Source: Streptococcus marmotae
Lineage (GTDB): Bacteria; Bacillota; Bacilli; Lactobacillales; Streptococcaceae
Assembly (NCBI RefSeq): GCF_001623565.1
Contig: NZ_CP015196.1
Span: 1,819,501-1,883,500 of the forward strand
Direction: 5' to 3'
DNA: 64,000 nucleotides
This document shows positions 50,863 through 58,675 of this stretch, in pieces. How positions within the stretch are numbered: position 1 is the stretch's first letter; the number at the start of each line of letters is the position of its first letter. A program made the translations under genes and the position numbers. Below the pieces are notes generated by a model, which saw nothing but the letters and a program-made list of their open reading frames with translations, ran no database searches and was not told the DNA's origin.

Positions 50863-50914
50863 GAACAAGCCTATCACATTTGTGGTAGGTTTGTTTTTCT
50901 ATACTACACTAAAA
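50863..50914 (+). repeat. Direct repeat R with terminator hairpin
   Basis: Second copy of the 45159-45210 block: GAACAAGCCTATCACATT, TGTGGTAGGTTTGTTTTT and the following CTATACTACACTAAAA. The stem is the same. Confidence 0.8.
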
Positions 50915-51042
50915 TAATTAGTTGTAGATGAATTGAGTATTCGAAAATCAGATTTATGAAAGATATTGTAGCAATAAAAGTACAGAATATTCTAAAAATA
51001 ATTATTATAAAGAAGCTTATCTATTGTTTATCTATGTTTTTA

Positions 51043-51079
51043 AAAAAGCGTTTACAAACATTCAATTGAATGTTAAAAT
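51043..51079 (+). promoter_or_regulatory. Promoter of the sulfur operon with palindromic operator and cre-like site
   Basis: TTTACA (51051-51056), 17-nt spacer, TAAAAT (51074-51079). The perfect palindrome AACATTCAATTGAATGTT occupies 51057-51074, exactly the spacer plus one base. The form ATTCA/TGAAT is typical for ArsR family operators. AAAAAGCGTTTACA at 51043-51056 resembles a cre site over the -35. Confidence 0.75.
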
Positions 51080-51117
51080 AAGATTGAAAAAAATATCACA
51101 AACTAAGGAGGTAGGAA

Positions 51118-52815
51118 ATGCATAAAAAATATATTGTCGTCGGTGGTGTTGCGGGAGGAGCTTCTGTAGCAGCTCGTCTCCGTCGAATCGATGAACAGGT
51201 TCCGATTCAAATCTATGACAAAGGATACGATGTCTCCTTTTCCAATTGCTGTCTGCCCAACTACTTTAGTGGAGAAGTTGCAGAGATCGAAAACTTGATT
51301 TTTTATAATCCAATGAGTTTGAAGCAGACTTATAACCTAGACGTTAAAGTCCGTCATGAAGTTATCAAAATCCTTTCAGATCAGCACAAGGTCGTAGTGA
51401 AAAATCTAGAAACTGGTGAGGAGTTTGAAGACAGCTATGATGCCTTGATTCTATCACCCGGAGCAAAAGCAATCTTGCCACGCTCTATTAAGGGAAATGA
51501 TAGCCCGCATGTGTTTAGCTTGAAAAATGTTTCCGATGTGCGTTCTATTGACCAGCATTTAACGGTTGAACAAGCAGAAGAAATTGTTGTTGTCGGTGGT
51601 GGTTTTATTGGTGTAGAAGTAGCAGAGTGCTTTAAAAAGACTGGGAAAACAGTCCATCTAGTAGAAGCAAGCTCACAAATCATGACACCTTTTGACGAGG
51701 ATATGGTCCAGATGTTACACAAGGAGCTTCTAGACAATGGTGTTGATCTTATCTTGGAAGATGCGGTAGAAGAAATTACAAAAGACACTGTCCGTCTTGC
51801 TAGCGGTAAAACTTTACCTGCTCAAGCAGTTATTATGGCAATTGGTGTGGCTCCAGATGTTGATTTTGCCGTTGAATCTGGTATTCAGTTGGGTGAAACA
51901 GGAGCGATTGCGGTTGATGCGACCTACCAGACCAATTTACCAGATGTCTATGCGATTGGAGATGCGATTGAAGTGACCAATCGTCAGACAGGCAAGAAAA
52001 TGCGCTTGCCGTTAGCGGGACCTGCCCAAAAGCAAGCACGAAATCTAGCAGATGCCCTAGCTGGTCAACCACAAGCAAATCGTGGAGTAATTGGTTCATC
52101 TTGTATCCGTGTTTTCGGCTTAAATGCAGCAGCTACTGGTCTCAATGAAAAGAGTTGCCAAGCTCAAGGTATTGATTATCGTGTTGCCCTCGTGATTCCA
52201 AATGACCGTGTTGGCTTAATGCCAGAGGCTTCGCCAATGCACTTCAAACTCGTTTATGAATACCCAACTGGTAAGGTACTCGGCGCCCAAGCTATTAGTA
52301 AGGGAAATCCAGTCAAGAATATTAATGTCATTGCGACCATTATCAGTATGGGTGGTTACTTGGAAGATTTGAAAGACTTGGAATTGTGTTATGCGCCTGC
52401 CTTTTCTACAGCGAAAGATGTCGTGAATTTTGCAGGGATTGTCGGCTTGAACTATTTACATGGTGCTTACGAACAAGTACCTGTTACAAGTGTCCGCAGC
52501 TTGGTTGAAAATGGAGAATTTATCCTTGATGTCCGTGGCAAAGCAGCTTTTGAAGCCTCACATATCAAGGGCGCTGTGAATATTCCTTTGGATGAAATTC
52601 GCGAGCGCTTAGATGAAATTCCAAAAGATAGACCAGTCTACATTCATTGCCGCACTTCTTGGAATAGTTACTATGCCATCTGTGCTTTAAAAGGCTACGG
52701 ATACGACAATATCATCAATATCCAAGGTTCTTTCCTGATGTTGAGCTATTATGAGTACTTTAAAGATCAGACGACGGGTCGTGAGCCGATTGTCACAGGC
52801 TATAATTTTAATTAG
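51118..52815 (+). CDS. cdr: CoA-disulfide reductase fused to rhodanese
   Basis: 565 residues. Flavoprotein part (about 1-450): FAD loop VVGGVAGGASVAARLRR, active Cys44 in SFSNCCLPNYFSG followed by an unusual second Cys45, NAD loop IVVVGGGFIGVEVAE. A rhodanese domain (about 470-555) has catalytic Cys511 in HCRTSWNSYYA. In this family (CoADR-RHD) the enzyme reduces CoA disulfide, CoA persulfide or polysulfide with NAD(P)H, and the rhodanese part carries sulfane sulfur. AAGGAGG precedes ATG. The next gene begins 2 bp after the stop. Confidence 0.93.
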   Translation: MHKKYIVVGGVAGGASVAARLRRIDEQVPIQIYDKGYDVSFSNCCLPNYFSGEVAEIENLIFYNPMSLKQTYNLDVKVRHEVIKILSDQHKVVVKNLETGEEFEDSYDALILSPGAKAILPRSIKGNDSPHVFSLKNVSDVRSIDQHLTVEQAEEIVVVGGGFIGVEVAECFKKTGKTVHLVEASSQIMTPFDEDMVQMLHKELLDNGVDLILEDAVEEITKDTVRLASGKTLPAQAVIMAIGVAPDVDFAVESGIQLGETGAIAVDATYQTNLPDVYAIGDAIEVTNRQTGKKMRLPLAGPAQKQARNLADALAGQPQANRGVIGSSCIRVFGLNAAATGLNEKSCQAQGIDYRVALVIPNDRVGLMPEASPMHFKLVYEYPTGKVLGAQAISKGNPVKNINVIATIISMGGYLEDLKDLELCYAPAFSTAKDVVNFAGIVGLNYLHGAYEQVPVTSVRSLVENGEFILDVRGKAAFEASHIKGAVNIPLDEIRERLDEIPKDRPVYIHCRTSWNSYYAICALKGYGYDNIINIQGSFLMLSYYEYFKDQTTGREPIVTGYNFN

Positions 52816-52817
52816 CT

Positions 52818-54134
52818 ATGTCTAAAGGATTGTCAAAATTAGATGTAAGTGCCCTCGTGATTGGCGCTGTGATTGGATGGGGGTCTTTCTACTTACCGGG
52901 AAATAAATTTTTACCAGAAGCAGGAGTAATCAATACGGCTATTGGATTTTTAGTCGGTGGTATTTTAATCTATGCCATTCAAGTAGCCTATCATACGATG
53001 ATGTTTCGACATCATGAGCAGGGAGGAGAATTTTCCTATACGCTGGTTCATCTCGGAAAGAAACATGGATTTGTCGTTGGTTGGGCACTTAGCTTTTGTT
53101 ACCTAACACTGATTTCCTTAAATGCAACAGCCGTTGTCTTGGTGCTTAGAGAAATCTTGGGGACTGTTTCCTATGGCTATCTCTACACGATTGCAGGCTA
53201 TCCTGTTTACCTATCAGAGATTGGCATAGGGATGGGCATTATCTATTTCTTTTACTGGATTAACAAGCGCGGTTTAGTCCTGTCGATGACCTTTCAAAAA
53301 ATCTTGATTCTCTGTTTGGTTGCGACGGTTGTTATCTTGAGTATATGGATGTTTTTCCATGGAAATAAGCAGCAGTTCTACGCGTCTTATGTCGCACATT
53401 ATCAGCTTGATTGGGCAGCTATTATCAGAGTGGTCGCCATTATCCCCTTCTTATTTGTTGGCTTTGATATTGTCCCTCAGGTGATGACGGATTTAGGCTT
53501 TTCCATCAAGGCGGCGACCAAGGTGACCCTGCTTGCGACAATGGTCGGTGTCTTGATTTATAACTTGTTAAATCTGATGACGGCTCTGGCCTATTCACCT
53601 ACTCAGGCCAAACACCTAGCCTGGGCAAGTGGCAGTGCAGTCTTGACCTATGCAGGCTGGTTAGGCTTTGGAGCTCTTTGTATCGCCTTGTTTGCAGCAG
53701 TTGTGGGCGGAATTAACGGCTTTCTAATCGCAAGTAGTCGGGTGGTGTCCTCGCTTGCTCTTTATGAGTTGCTGCCGAGTCGCTATGCACAACAAAATCG
53801 ACACCAAGTAGCGGAGCAGGCCTTGAAATTTGTATCGCTGATTGCAGCTTTGCTCTTATTTTTAGGGCGCGAGGTCATCTTGTATATTGTCGATTTATCA
53901 AGTCTCATGGCGGCAGTCACCTATGCCTATGTTTGCTTTATCAGCGCTAAACTGGCTAAAAGTCCAGTTGATAAACGATTGAGCCAGTTAGGTGTTGTTA
54001 TTAGTTTCTTCTTTATCGGATTACTTCTAGTACCAGGTTCTCCTAGTCAACTAGGCGGTATTTCGATGGGGATTTTAGTTGGTTGGATATTGCTAGGTTT
54101 CTTATACTTTAGAGTGACTAGCAATCGGAAATAA
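52818..54134 (+). CDS. APC superfamily transporter
   Basis: 438 residues with about 11-12 membrane segments; the first helix has the GAVIGWGSFYLPG motif typical of the APC amino acid transporters. It is wedged between CoA-disulfide reductase and a YeeE-like permease with hardly any gap, so it probably imports a sulfur-containing amino acid or related compound. That substrate is inference. No good ribosome site; translation is likely coupled to the preceding gene. Confidence 0.85.
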   Translation: MSKGLSKLDVSALVIGAVIGWGSFYLPGNKFLPEAGVINTAIGFLVGGILIYAIQVAYHTMMFRHHEQGGEFSYTLVHLGKKHGFVVGWALSFCYLTLISLNATAVVLVLREILGTVSYGYLYTIAGYPVYLSEIGIGMGIIYFFYWINKRGLVLSMTFQKILILCLVATVVILSIWMFFHGNKQQFYASYVAHYQLDWAAIIRVVAIIPFLFVGFDIVPQVMTDLGFSIKAATKVTLLATMVGVLIYNLLNLMTALAYSPTQAKHLAWASGSAVLTYAGWLGFGALCIALFAAVVGGINGFLIASSRVVSSLALYELLPSRYAQQNRHQVAEQALKFVSLIAALLLFLGREVILYIVDLSSLMAAVTYAYVCFISAKLAKSPVDKRLSQLGVVISFFFIGLLLVPGSPSQLGGISMGILVGWILLGFLYFRVTSNRK

Positions 54135-54153
54135 AAAATTTAGGAGAATAAAA

Positions 54154-55416
54154 ATGAAAAATATTGAGCGTATTACAGGGATAGTGGGGATCGTTGCTAT
54201 CCTGTTATTTGGGCACTATTATCTGTCATCAGACATGCTGTTTTTCCGCTTGGTCATCGGTGCTGGTTTAGGTTATACCTTGAGTAGAGGGTATACAGGC
54301 TTTGCAGGAAGTGTTAATCGTGCGTATCGAACAGGTTCTACACGTCTGATGCGGACGATGATGATGATGTTCTTTATTACCTGTCTGCTCAGCGCAGCTT
54401 TCTTATTCAATGTGGATGCTTCCACTTATGATTTATGGGTCAATCCAATTAACTGGGGCTTGTTGCTAGGAGGTATTCTCTTTGGTTTTGGGATGACTTT
54501 CTCATCTTGTTGTGCTTCAGGTGTATTGACCGATTTGGTGACAGCCCTTCCTAGAGGACTATTAACCTTGATTTTCTTCTGTTTGGGTGTCTTTATCGGC
54601 TTTCCTATTCAAAATAGCGCTTCTTGGATTCAAAAATCTTGGGTAACAAGTGAAACTGGTGAAAAACTCTACGGTGGAGTCTACTTGCCTGACCTTTTCA
54701 AATTTGATGGCTTAGATGGGTACTTAGGCGCTCTTGTTCTAACTGGTATCTTGTGTCTTCTTGTTATCTGGATGGCACATCGCTACGAAGCTCGTCGGAA
54801 GCAAGATGGGACTTATTCTGGCCATTTCGGTGAAAAAATCCAAGATATGGAAGTAAATGAAGTAGCAACTGAAGCACCTATAACTGTAGGAGATTGGTAT
54901 GATCGTCTATTTGTAAAAGCTTGGTCTTTACGTACAGCAGCAGTTGTATTAGCGATTCTTTTTACCCTATTGATGGGGATTACCAAGGCTGGTTGGGGTG
55001 CTAGCACACCTTACGGTCTATGGTTTGGACAAGTTTTACTCTTGTTTGGTGTTGATGCGTCCAGTCTTGCAAGCTTTACCTTGATGCCAGAAAAAGCCTT
55101 TACCACACCATTTTTAAACCATCCAATCAGTGTTCAAAACTTGGGAATTGTGTTTGGTACAATCATCTTCTTGCTAACCTCAGGTACCTTTACAAAAGTC
55201 TGCAAATCAGAATTACGGATTACAAAGAAACAAGCTTTCTTCTACATTTTAGGTGGTTTCCTGATGGGTTTTGGGACACGTCTGGCCAATGGATGTAATG
55301 TCGGAGCACTCTTTACACCGATTGCAAATTTCTCCCTATCTGGTTGGATATTTCTCATCTTCCTCGTGAGCGGTGGTATTTTGGGAAATATGGCTGCCAA
55401 AAAATGGAACGTATAG
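54154..55416 (+). CDS. YeeE/YedE family permease, TsuA-like thiosulfate transporter
   Basis: 420 residues, two repeated membrane halves. The conserved cysteines that handle thiosulfate in TsuA have counterparts: Cys119/Cys120 in FSSCCASGVLTD and Cys381 in LANGCNVGALF. TTAGGAG precedes the ATG. It likely brings thiosulfate or another sulfane sulfur ion into the cell, where the rhodanese-type enzymes of the operon can use it. A terminator follows, ending the operon. Confidence 0.88.
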   Translation: MKNIERITGIVGIVAILLFGHYYLSSDMLFFRLVIGAGLGYTLSRGYTGFAGSVNRAYRTGSTRLMRTMMMMFFITCLLSAAFLFNVDASTYDLWVNPINWGLLLGGILFGFGMTFSSCCASGVLTDLVTALPRGLLTLIFFCLGVFIGFPIQNSASWIQKSWVTSETGEKLYGGVYLPDLFKFDGLDGYLGALVLTGILCLLVIWMAHRYEARRKQDGTYSGHFGEKIQDMEVNEVATEAPITVGDWYDRLFVKAWSLRTAAVVLAILFTLLMGITKAGWGASTPYGLWFGQVLLLFGVDASSLASFTLMPEKAFTTPFLNHPISVQNLGIVFGTIIFLLTSGTFTKVCKSELRITKKQAFFYILGGFLMGFGTRLANGCNVGALFTPIANFSLSGWIFLIFLVSGGILGNMAAKKWNV

Positions 55417-55424
55417 ATAATTTG

Positions 55425-55458
55425 ACTCTTACTTCTGCAAGGAAGTGAGAGTTTTTTT
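55425..55458 (+). terminator. Terminator of the sulfur operon
   Basis: ACTCTTACTTC (55425-55435) pairs with GAAGTGAGAGT (55442-55452) with one T-G pair, then seven T. Confidence 0.85.
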
Positions 55459-55478
55459 CAATCAGATAGCAAAAGATA

Positions 55479-55501
55479 TGGTATAATCAATACTGTATAA
55501 T
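55479..55501 (+). promoter_or_regulatory. Promoter of the ArsR-rhodanese gene
   Basis: TGGTATAAT (55479-55487) and a second TATAAT (55496-55501) lie directly before ATG 55504; the leader would be about 10 nt or absent. Confidence 0.55.
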
Positions 55502-55503
55502 AA

Positions 55504-56178
55504 ATGGAAGAGAAAAGAGTAAGAGTTGTGTTAGATGACAGACAGTATATGGATCAGGTATTCAAAGAATATGTACGCATCGGGAAAGCCTTATCTAGCG
55601 AAAAACGTTTAGAACTATTACATCGCCTCATTCATGGGCCTAAATCCGTTGAGCAGCTCGCTAAGATGACAGATATGACGATTGCGAATACCTCTAGGCA
55701 CTTGCAAGTGTTAAAAGAGGCTAGTCTAGTGACATTAAAAAAAGATGGGAAATACGTTTGGTACAGCGTTTCATCAGAAATGGTAGAACGATTATTGCAA
55801 GATATTCACCAGATTAGTGAGGAGCAATCACCGATGCTGGGATTTATCGAACAGCAATTTATAGCGAGTGACGACCAGATAAAGACCATTGATTTAGCGG
55901 AAGCAAAAAATAAGGTCTTTGCTCGTCAGGCTCAGCTAGTGGATTTACGGTCCGAGGTGGAGTTTGAACTGGATCATGTTGAGGGGGCAGTCAATATTCC
56001 TTATGCTGTTTTGGAAGATAATTTAGAAAAATTGAATAAGGATAAGACTATTATCTTATATTGCAGAGGGATGTTTTGCACCTATGCGAACCAAGCTGCA
56101 GCTGTTTTAAATCGGAGTGGATATGAAGCTTATAGTGTTAACGGCACGCATTTTGACTGGAAGCGTGATGGTCAGTAG
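55504..56178 (+). CDS. ArsR family regulator fused to rhodanese
   Basis: 224 residues. Winged helix at about 25-100 (SSEKRLELLHRL, SVEQLAKMTDMTIANTSRHLQVLKEA), then a rhodanese domain (about 130-220) with active loop CRGMFCT, Cys187 and Cys192. A rhodanese attached to a DNA-binding domain can sense persulfide or polysulfide by modification of these cysteines. It lacks the cysteine metal site of classical ArsR proteins in the DNA-binding part. It is the obvious candidate for binding the palindrome at 51057. The start could also be GTG 55528. Confidence 0.9.
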   Translation: MEEKRVRVVLDDRQYMDQVFKEYVRIGKALSSEKRLELLHRLIHGPKSVEQLAKMTDMTIANTSRHLQVLKEASLVTLKKDGKYVWYSVSSEMVERLLQDIHQISEEQSPMLGFIEQQFIASDDQIKTIDLAEAKNKVFARQAQLVDLRSEVEFELDHVEGAVNIPYAVLEDNLEKLNKDKTIILYCRGMFCTYANQAAAVLNRSGYEAYSVNGTHFDWKRDGQ

Positions 56179-56260
56179 GCTGAAATAGCTACAAAGACTG
56201 CACAAAATCTAGTTTAGAATAGTCGCATTGTTCAGCCTTCTATTTCATTAAAATATAAAA

Positions 56261-56290
56261 AACTGTCTCAGCTGAAAAACTGAGGCAGTT
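56261..56290. terminator. Terminator between convergent ArsR-rhodanese and pepF genes
   Basis: AACTGTCTCAG (56261-56271) pairs with CTGAGGCAGTT (56280-56290) with one G-T pair; A-rich before and T-rich after, so it can serve both genes. Confidence 0.85.
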
Positions 56291-56297
56291 CTTGTTT

Positions 56298-58088
56298 TTA
56301 GACTAATTCTTCTAATTTATCAACCAAGGAACCTACATAGGCAATCGTCTCTTTCAACGGTTTGTCAGTTGACACATCCACACCAGCATGTTGAGCCAAT
56401 TCTTGAGCAGACAAGCTAGCACCTAATGAAAGGGTTTCAAGCCATTTTTCGACAACTGCTTCTGGATTTTCCTCAAGCTGTTTGGCCATGGCTGTACCAA
56501 TCGTGAGACCTGCTGAGTAGGTATACGGATAGAGGCCAATGTAGTAATGTGGCTGGCGCATCCAGATGAGCCCTGCATCTTCTCCGATTTCAAAGTCGTC
56601 GCCCCAGAAGGCCTTGATCACATCTAATTTAATTTGGCAGAGAATATCACCATTGAGGTATTCATCATTGTCCAAACGAGTGTAAACTTCTCGTTGGAAT
56701 GCTGCTTCCAATAGGTGAGTGACCATGTTGTGGAAATAGGTACGGCTAATCAACTCGCTGATGAGGTAGGCTTGGAAATCTGGATCTTGATTTTGTTTCA
56801 AGAGGGTATTGCAAGTCAAGACTTCATTTGCAGTAGAAGGAGCTTCGATAAAGTAGAGTGACGGATCATAGTTCAGAATACTTTGCTTTTTCGCTAATTG
56901 GAAATGACCTGCGTGCCCTAGTTCATGTGCAAGTACCAAGACCTCATTCATCAAGCCTGTCCAAGATAGGAGGATGTAAGAAGGTCCATCGTAAAGGGTT
57001 GCACAATAGCCACCAGTTGCTTTGCCTTCATTTTGAGCAAAGTCAATCCAGCGCTCATCAAAGGCCTGTTCAATCATCTTGACATAGTCCTCACCCAAGA
57101 TACCGAGACAGTCAATCAAGAATTGTTTGGATTCTTCTGGCGTAATCCGTTGGTTGAAATCTGAAGGAAGACTGATTTTTAAGTCTGCATGGGTAATTTT
57201 TTCAAGTCCATGTGCTTTGGCAACTAATTTGACATAGCGGCGCATGTGGGGTGCTAATTCGTTCATAATCACGTCAATTTGACGGTCAAATAAATCCCGC
57301 GAAACATTTTGACTGAACAATAGATAATCAATCGTTGAATCAAAACCACGTAATTTCGCTTCAATTTGTTCATTTTTGATGTGTGAGAGATAATCAGCAG
57401 CCGTTGTATTCTTATACTTACGAAGGGTAGAGTAAAAGCCTTCAGCTGCCTTGCGACGAAGCTCCGTATCATGACTAATTTCATAATCATTTTCAAAAAG
57501 CACATAGCTATTGCCGTATGTTTGACCATTTACCTCGATATCGTCAAAGGTCATATCTTCAAATTTTGTGGTCTCATAATTACGGTAAGGTTGGCCAAAT
57601 GTTGGAGCAAAATTCGCTAACAATTCTTCTTGCAATGGGTGTAATTGATGCGGTTTTTGTCGTAAAATATCGTTGATAAAACTAGTCCATTGTGGTTGAG
57701 CAGCGCTTACTTCCTGTAACAATGCTTCATCCAGTAGGGCAAGTTGGGTAGGTAAAAATGCGATTTTTGGAAAAGTTGAAGCAATGGTTACTTGGTATTC
57801 ATTGGCAAGCGAAGCCAGTTCAGGATTCATCTTGTCGACATCAAGATTTAAAAAGGCATAGTGGCTTAAATTACTATCGATAGCACGAAGCGTTTCATAT
57901 TCTTTAAGGGCCTTGATAATCACTTCAAGAGAAGTCAAGTTGTCTTTGTAGGCTTTTTCAAATTGTTCAACTTGCGTTTTGTAAGCAGCAAGACCCTCTT
58001 GGTAAGCCTGATGAGAAGGATACATTAGGGAAGTATCCCAAGTTAACTGCACGTCAATTTCTTGACGTTTTGGCATGGCATTTGTCAT
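56298..58088 (-). CDS. pepF: Oligoendopeptidase F
   Basis: 596 residues, M3 family zinc peptidase acting on peptides of about 7-17 residues in the cytoplasm. HExxH is in LAHELGHAGHF, with the third ligand Glu in FIEAPSTANEV shortly after. AAAGGAG precedes the start. The promoter has an extended -10 on the minus strand. Divergent from the ATP-cone gene. Confidence 0.96.
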   Translation of the reverse strand: MTNAMPKRQEIDVQLTWDTSLMYPSHQAYQEGLAAYKTQVEQFEKAYKDNLTSLEVIIKALKEYETLRAIDSNLSHYAFLNLDVDKMNPELASLANEYQVTIASTFPKIAFLPTQLALLDEALLQEVSAAQPQWTSFINDILRQKPHQLHPLQEELLANFAPTFGQPYRNYETTKFEDMTFDDIEVNGQTYGNSYVLFENDYEISHDTELRRKAAEGFYSTLRKYKNTTAADYLSHIKNEQIEAKLRGFDSTIDYLLFSQNVSRDLFDRQIDVIMNELAPHMRRYVKLVAKAHGLEKITHADLKISLPSDFNQRITPEESKQFLIDCLGILGEDYVKMIEQAFDERWIDFAQNEGKATGGYCATLYDGPSYILLSWTGLMNEVLVLAHELGHAGHFQLAKKQSILNYDPSLYFIEAPSTANEVLTCNTLLKQNQDPDFQAYLISELISRTYFHNMVTHLLEAAFQREVYTRLDNDEYLNGDILCQIKLDVIKAFWGDDFEIGEDAGLIWMRQPHYYIGLYPYTYSAGLTIGTAMAKQLEENPEAVVEKWLETLSLGASLSAQELAQHAGVDVSTDKPLKETIAYVGSLVDKLEELV

Positions 58089-58117
58089 TTCATTTCTCCT
58101 TTTTTTATATTGAAAAT

Positions 58118-58126
58118 ATTATACCA
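58118..58126 (-). promoter_or_regulatory. pepF promoter (extended -10)
   Basis: On the minus strand TGGTATAAT (58118-58126), 30 bp before the start. Confidence 0.65.
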
Positions 58127-58142
58127 TATTTAGGAAAAAAAC

Positions 58143-58171
58143 TTGACAAATTTCCATAATACTTGGATAAT
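58143..58171 (+). promoter_or_regulatory. Promoter of the ATP-cone gene
   Basis: TTGACA (58143-58148), 17-nt spacer, GATAAT (58166-58171). Confidence 0.8.
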
Positions 58172-58214
58172 AGGAGTAGATAAGGGTTTGAAAACCGTAA
58201 GAAAGGAGCTTTTT

Positions 58215-58553
58215 ATGCAAGTCATTAAACGTAGTGGGGAAGTCGTTGACTTTGATCCAGAAAAAATTTACCAAGCGATTATAAAAGCTGCTCGTACTGT
58301 CTATGTCATCGATGATACTTGGCGCCAAAATTTGGCTCAAGTCACTAAAAAAGTCGTTCTAGATTTGGAAGAAGCTCATACAGAGCGTCCAACCATCAGC
58401 ATGGTACAATCACAAGTTGAACACCGTTTGATTGATGCAGGCTATATTACTATTGCAGAGCACTATATTTCTTACCGCCTCCAGCGGGACCTTGAACGCA
58501 ATGGTTACGGAGACCGTATCAATGTACATCTGCGCTTTGAACAAGTACGATAA
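58215..58553 (+). CDS. Standalone ATP-cone domain protein
   Basis: 112 residues, nearly all one ATP-cone: VIKRSGEVVDFDPEKIYQAI at the N-terminus, then HTERPTISMVQSQVE and a basic end. This fold is the allosteric nucleotide-sensing part of ribonucleotide reductases and of NrdR, but here neither a reductase nor the NrdR zinc finger is attached. It may be a cut-down regulator acting on a reductase encoded elsewhere, which is inference. AAAGGAG decides ATG 58215 over an earlier in-frame ATG at 58143 on the promoter. Confidence 0.88.
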   Translation: MQVIKRSGEVVDFDPEKIYQAIIKAARTVYVIDDTWRQNLAQVTKKVVLDLEEAHTERPTISMVQSQVEHRLIDAGYITIAEHYISYRLQRDLERNGYGDRINVHLRFEQVR

Positions 58554-58591
58554 TCAAGAAAGCTATCTATCGATGGCTTTTTATTTTTTAC

Positions 58592-58661
58592 AAATTGAGC
58601 AAAAGACTTGCCAAGTTGATTTTCTTATGGTAAACTTGTTCTTGTAATTGATACAACAACA
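58592..58661 (+). promoter_or_regulatory. Promoter/operator 1 of the Rrf2 regulon (56-bp duplicated block)
   Basis: TTGCCA (58608-58613), 17-nt spacer, TAAACT (58631-58636, with TGG before it). Dyad TGTTCTTGTA (58637-58646) and TACAACAACA (58652-58661), 9 of 10 paired, 5-nt gap. The block 58592-58647 is repeated at 59493-59548 with two differences. Confidence 0.8.
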
Positions 58662-58675
58662 AAAAGGAGAACGTC

